From an uncultured Dorea sp. (GTDB lineage: Bacteria > Bacillota > Clostridia > Lachnospirales > Lachnospiraceae): a stretch of DNA of 56,000 nucleotides. How positions within the stretch are numbered: the first letter of the stretch is position 1; every line of letters begins with the position of its first letter. Position numbers and translations under genes: made by a program. The stretch spans positions 1-56,000 of the forward strand of contig CANTDX010000019.1 of the NCBI GenBank assembly GCA_947652615.1, given 5' to 3'. The notes beneath the pieces were generated by a model, which was given only the letters and a program-made list of their open reading frames with translations, did no database searches and had not been told where the DNA came from. Positions 53,289 through 56,000 of this stretch are shown one piece after another.

Positions 53289-53317
53289 ATTATGACGACA
53301 GGAGGTTGACCAGACCT

Positions 53318-54016
53318 ATGAATATCGTATTTGATGTAGATGATACCATATACGATCTGATGGAGCCGTTCAGGATGGCTCATGAGAGATACTTTGCAGA
53401 CCGGACTATGGCAGATTGTGCCGGACTTTTTGATCAGTCCAGAATATATTCAGATGTGATCCTGGAACAGGAGAGGCAGGGCATTGTCAGAAGTGAAGAT
53501 GCTTTCTTCCGAAGGATACAGAGGACTTATCAGGATGCAGGAATCGATGTTACCCGGGAAGAAAGTGACAGATTTGAACAGGAATACCGGTATTGGCAGA
53601 GCAGGATCCGTATGTTCGGTTTTATGAAGGATATTCTGGATTATTGCAGGAAGGAGCGGATTCCAATGGCGGTCCTGACCAATGGGAACAGTGAAGGGCA
53701 GCGCAAGAAGACCAGAGCCTTGGGATTGAACCGCTGGATAGAAGAGGACAGGATCTTTGTTACGGGAGAGATTGGGTATCATAAACCCGATATCCGTGCA
53801 TTCCGTGCGGTAGAAGAGAGGACCGGATTCGGGCCGGGGGATACCTGGTATGTAGGGGACAGCTATGAATCTGACGTGGAGGGTGCCAGCCATGCAGGCT
53901 GGCATACCGTATGGCTGAACCACAGGAAGCGTCCTTGTCCGTCTCTGAACAGTCTGGCAGAGGTCGAAGTAAAGGAGGGAAGGGAGCTTTTAGAAAGGTT
54001 ATGCGGCAGATTTTAG
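53318..54016 (+). CDS. HAD-superfamily hydrolase (subfamily IA)
   Basis: Phosphatase-like protein of 232 aa. Motif I IVFDVDDTIYDL (nucleophile Asp8, second Asp10), motif II VLTNGN (about 120), Lys of motif III in GEIGYHKPDIRAF (about 154) and motif IV DTWYVGDSYESDVEGASHAG (about 177-196). A helical cap of about 70 residues follows motif I. ATG 53318 is favoured; AGGAGG lies 12 bases upstream, slightly far, but the alternative TTG 53306 abuts it. It follows the permease gene by 29 bases. The metabolite substrate is not predictable. Confidence 0.93.
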   Translation: MNIVFDVDDTIYDLMEPFRMAHERYFADRTMADCAGLFDQSRIYSDVILEQERQGIVRSEDAFFRRIQRTYQDAGIDVTREESDRFEQEYRYWQSRIRMFGFMKDILDYCRKERIPMAVLTNGNSEGQRKKTRALGLNRWIEEDRIFVTGEIGYHKPDIRAFRAVEERTGFGPGDTWYVGDSYESDVEGASHAGWHTVWLNHRKRPCPSLNSLAEVEVKEGRELLERLCGRF

Positions 54017-54028
54017 ATGGTATTTCAG

Positions 54029-54050
54029 TCCCCGAAAATATATTCGGGGA
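54029..54050 (+). terminator. Hairpin after the HAD gene
   Basis: TCCCCGAA, a six-base loop, TTCGGGGA: a perfect 8-bp stem 12 bases after the stop codon. No proper T-run follows, so termination is not certain. Confidence 0.5.
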
Positions 54051-54079
54051 TTGTATGTATAAAGAGGATGTGCTATACT
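54051..54079 (+). promoter_or_regulatory. Promoter-like sequence ahead of the structured element
   Basis: TTGTAT (54051-54056), 17 bases, TATACT (54074-54079). Transcription would run through the folded element at 54187-54333 toward the Rpn-type gene. Confidence 0.5.
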
Positions 54080-54469
54080 TCAAACTAAGAATTCTAAGAG
54101 ACGTTCGTCTTTTATATTCTGACCGGCAATTCGCCGGAGAGTTATCCAAGGTTATGAATGAATGCAGAGTTATTACAGAATTAACTGGTTACTGTTCACG
54201 GTGCCTTGCACCCCGCTGTAAGGCATCCGGCCAATAAAATCACGGTTTCAGGCATCCAGCCCCTCGCCTTTAGGCGACTTTTAATGGGCTGGATGCGTTA
54301 CAGTTCGCGGACGGTTAGTCCGTGTACTGTAACATTAACTGCAGGTTGAGTTATATTGCTCAAGATATTGCCTTTTATAGAAGTCTGTTTCATGGTATGA
54401 TGATAAGCAGCAAGAGGAATTCTTCTCAATCTGATACTGTAATGCTGTGCAAAGGAAAGGAGAATTTCT
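54080..54469 (+). other. Leader region before the Rpn-type gene
   Basis: About 390 bases without a supported gene. It holds the multi-hairpin element at 54187-54333, a TTGAG...CTCAA mini-hairpin at about 54346-54362, and a ribosome site AAAGGAAAGGAG just before the next gene. Nothing else was identified. Confidence 0.5.
54187..54333 (+). other. Multi-hairpin non-coding element (candidate structured RNA or MITE-like repeat)
   Basis: Three strong hairpins lie in a row: (1) TGCCTTGCA/TGTAAGGCA, 54202-54225; (2) GCATCCAGCCC/GGGCTGGATGC, 54252-54296, an 11-bp perfect stem enclosing TCGCC-TTTA-GGCGA; (3) GTTACAGT/ACTGTAAC with GCGGAC/GTCCGT inside it, 54297-54333. The two ends (GGTTACTGTTCACGG at 54187 and the reverse complement of 54320-54333) are imperfect inverted repeats, so the whole can close on itself. 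No credible coding frame covers it. A promoter lies 110 bases upstream. I do not recognise a known RNA family. Confidence 0.55.
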
Positions 54470-55411
54470 ATGATGAAAACAATGATTTACACACCAAATG
54501 AAACGCAGACAGAAAACAATCTGGCAGGTTCATTGCCCGGCATGAATGAAGTACAGCCGCAGGAAGATTTTATAATGCATCCTACAATTGATGTATGTTT
54601 TGCCGGCCTGATGGATAATCCTACTGTGCGGAAGGGCTTTTGCGCCGCCGTGATGCGGGTGAAGCCGGAAGAGATTGAAGAGACAGAGCTTCTTCCCACA
54701 CATCTTCACCGCGAATACGCAGATGATAAGCTTGGTATCCTGGATGTGCGGGTACGATTAAAGAACGGAATACAGATCAACATGGAAATGCAGGTGAAGA
54801 AGTATCCGTTCTGGGATGAACGCGCATTATTCTATCTAAGCAAGATGTTTACGGAGCAGCTGAGGGAGGGAGAAGTTTACGGCAGACTGAAAAAGTCTAT
54901 CCAGGTCAGTATACTGGATTTCATTCTGTTTCCGGATGATGCCAGGTATTACCGCACGATGCATTTTCGGGATGATGAGACAGGAAAGCTCTATAATGAT
55001 AAGATGGAATTACAGATTCTTGAGCTTAAGAAACTGCCGGGAGAGATTCAGGCAGGAGAGGATATCGCGAACTGGATGCGTTTCTTTAATGGGAAGAACC
55101 GAAAGGAGTTTGAGGATATGGCACGAGTAGATGAATATCTGGACGAGGCATATGAAGCATTGAAGAGATTGAGCGCAGATGATGAGAAGCGGTTGGAATA
55201 TGAGGCGCGGGCAAAGGTCCTGAGAGATCATATCAACATGCTGGAGGGCATTAAAGAGGAAGGGTTGGAAGAAGGGAGAAAAGAAGGAATTCAAATGGCT
55301 GTTCGGGCAGTCGGCTTACATGTACAAGGTATGACGGATGAGGAGATTGCACGTCAATGTAATATATCCAAGGAAGAAGTAAAGGGAATCTTAGCTTTAT
55401 ACAAGATATAA
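54470..55411 (+). CDS. Rpn-family recombination-promoting nuclease / PD-(D/E)XK transposase-like protein
   Basis: Product of 313 aa. Residues about 35-230 show the Rpn pattern: MHPTIDVCFAGLMDNPTVRK, then the nuclease core REYADDKLGILDVRVRLKNG followed by INMEMQVKKYPFWDERALFYLSKMFTEQL (Asp, Glu and Gln/Lys of the PD-(D/E)XK site), then ILDFILFPD. A charged helical region (about 255-285) and a small HTH-like tail (MTDEEIARQCNISKEEVKGI) end it. Rpn proteins are DNA nucleases that stimulate recombination. Two ATGs in tandem (54470, 54473) follow AAAGGAG. The flanking folded repeats recall the transposase/palindrome pairing of other systems. Confidence 0.87.
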   Translation: MMKTMIYTPNETQTENNLAGSLPGMNEVQPQEDFIMHPTIDVCFAGLMDNPTVRKGFCAAVMRVKPEEIEETELLPTHLHREYADDKLGILDVRVRLKNGIQINMEMQVKKYPFWDERALFYLSKMFTEQLREGEVYGRLKKSIQVSILDFILFPDDARYYRTMHFRDDETGKLYNDKMELQILELKKLPGEIQAGEDIANWMRFFNGKNRKEFEDMARVDEYLDEAYEALKRLSADDEKRLEYEARAKVLRDHINMLEGIKEEGLEEGRKEGIQMAVRAVGLHVQGMTDEEIARQCNISKEEVKGILALYKI

Positions 55412-55419
55412 AGTTCATT

Positions 55420-55555
55420 CCCGCGAGCAACGAGCTAAGCGGGCATGCTTACATGTACATCTGACTACGATCCGTGCTGAACATGTGCACCGGTTACAAT
55501 TCGCACCTTCATAGAATAAAAACTTTATGGAATCTGGCGGGGTGTGAATTGTAAC
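55420..55555 (+). repeat. Hairpin-rich sequence after the Rpn-type gene
   Basis: CCCGC...GCGGG (55420-55443) and a large hairpin GTTACAATTCGCACC/GGTGTGAATTGTAAC (55493-55507 with 55541-55555, 15 bp with one G-T pair). The motif GTTACAATTCGC is close to GTTACAGTTCGC at 54297 and GTTACTGTTCAC at 54188, so the same motif family flanks the Rpn-type gene on both sides. Confidence 0.6.
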
Positions 55556-55584
55556 AAATAGTTGAAAAATAGTATAAAAAGTTG

Positions 55585-55613
55585 TTGACAAGTTTTGTCA
55601 GATATGGTAATCT
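55585..55613 (+). promoter_or_regulatory. rRNA-operon-type promoter P1
   Basis: TTGACA (55585-55590), 17 bases, TAATCT (55608-55613). It is followed by a CTGTC...GACAG hairpin. It forms a tandem pair with P2, sharing the flank AGTTGTTGACAA and the -10 context TAATCTAA. Confidence 0.8.
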
Positions 55614-55678
55614 AACATGGCTGTCGGTTGAGAGATAATTCAACAGAAGACAGTAAATAAAAAAATGAAAAAAAGTTG

Positions 55679-55707
55679 TTGACAAATGTAGAACGGTGTG
55701 ATAATCT
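55679..55707 (+). promoter_or_regulatory. rRNA-operon-type promoter P2
   Basis: TTGACA (55679-55684), 17 bases, TAATCT (55702-55707). It is near-identical in layout to P1, 94 bases upstream. Confidence 0.82.
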
Positions 55708-55735
55708 AATATAGCTGTTGCAAGAGACAACAACA

Positions 55736-56000
55736 AAGAACCTTGATAATTAAACAATAGACAACATCCCTGAAAATTTCTTATAAGAGAAAAATTCAGA
55801 ACGAGACATCGAAAGATGTCAACCTTAAAACAGTAAAGTAAACGGGAAAAGAAAAGCTAAGCATTTTTCTTGACTCGGATTGAACTAAAGGATGCTTCGA
55901 CAATACTAAGCTCGTGAAAAACCTCGCTAAGTATTGCGAAGCGTCTAAAGGAAGCTCCTAGATACTAAGTTCGTGAGGAACCTCACTAAGTATCAAGGAG
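55736..56000 (+). other. Probable rRNA-operon leader with boxA-like sequence and tandem hairpins
   Basis: AGAACCTTGATAATTAAACA near 55737 resembles the boxA antitermination region of Firmicute rrn operons (TTCTTTGAAAACTAAAC in B. subtilis). Further on, two related hairpins follow: 55891-55945 (GATGCTTCG/CGAAGCGTC with AATACT/AGTATT inside) and 55954-56000 (CTCCT/AGGAG, GATACT/AGTATC and GTGAGG-AA-CCTCAC), the second cut by the window end. The 16S gene itself is not in the window, so the identity of the downstream gene is inferred. Confidence 0.65.

Noticed and set aside
53911..54237. Open frame of 108 codons after the HAD gene
   Set aside because: It begins inside the HAD gene in another frame, crosses the hairpin at 54029-54050 and ends in the folded element, with no ribosome site and no recognisable pattern.
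55891..56000. Possible CRISPR-like repeats at the right edge
   Set aside because: There are only two related units, they differ substantially, each folds on itself, and no spacers of constant length or cas genes are present. They fit rRNA-leader hairpins better.

Overview
The window looks like a chromosomal segment of a spore-forming, low-to-moderate GC Gram-positive from the Lachnospiraceae (Clostridium cluster XIVa, the Dorea / Faecalicatena / [Clostridium] scindens type). This is inferred from gene families and layout: a SpoIID-like protein, a T-box ahead of pheST, a CIRCE element ahead of htpG, a gntR-clpC-'endosialidase'-radA block, many GHKL/LytTR two-component systems, AGGAGG-type ribosome sites and frequent TTG/GTG starts. 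No taxonomic marker gene is complete inside the window.

Layout. 1-355: probable right end of an integrated element, with a tmRNA (ssrA) 3'-end remnant followed by a terminator. 356-2975: a small unknown gene, a SpoIID/LytB protein and a YihY membrane protein. 2991-9611: promoter, phenylalanine T-box and the run pheS-pheT-sppA-RDD-queA. 9646-11346: a TetR regulator and a secreted DNA/RNA nuclease lipoprotein. 11387-13437 (minus): an AgrC/AgrA-like two-component system. 13585-17175: a broken small membrane peptide, a four-repeat SH3 lipoprotein and an OatA-like acyltransferase. 17175-21332: a JetB-JetC (Wadjet/MksEB-like SMC) pair with no JetA or JetD beside it. 21324-26261: an OmpR-type sensor/regulator pair divergent from a LanFEG/CprABC-like peptide-resistance ABC transporter, with 11-bp-phased repeats in the shared control region. 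26342-29980: an accessory patch with an AAA ATPase-PD-(D/E)XK gene, a decayed second copy, a GNAT acetyltransferase and an MNT-HEPN toxin-antitoxin pair. 30007-34071: a MacB/FtsX-type ABC transporter with a long coiled-coil ectodomain.

34167-39776 is the most unusual locus: a lone receiver, a hybrid histidine kinase ending in an Hpt domain, and a second hybrid kinase whose C-terminus is a whole DegV (fatty-acid-binding) domain. None of the three has a DNA-binding output. 39816-42008: CIRCE and htpG. 42075-47905: an AraC regulator divergent from gntR-clpC, then an 'endosialidase'-type small protein and radA. 47965-53288: a LytTR/GHKL two-component system followed by a second FtsX-type ABC transporter. 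53318-55411: a HAD hydrolase, a strongly folded non-coding element and an Rpn-type nuclease. 55560-56000: tandem promoters and a leader with repeated hairpins that look like the upstream region of an rRNA operon whose 16S gene would start beyond the window.

Common threads are envelope stress and peptide sensing (three membrane-sensor two-component systems, three ABC exporters, an O-acetyltransferase, SppA), proteostasis (HtpG, ClpC), and small defence or toxin modules. All assignments are made by eye from sequence motifs; no database search was run.
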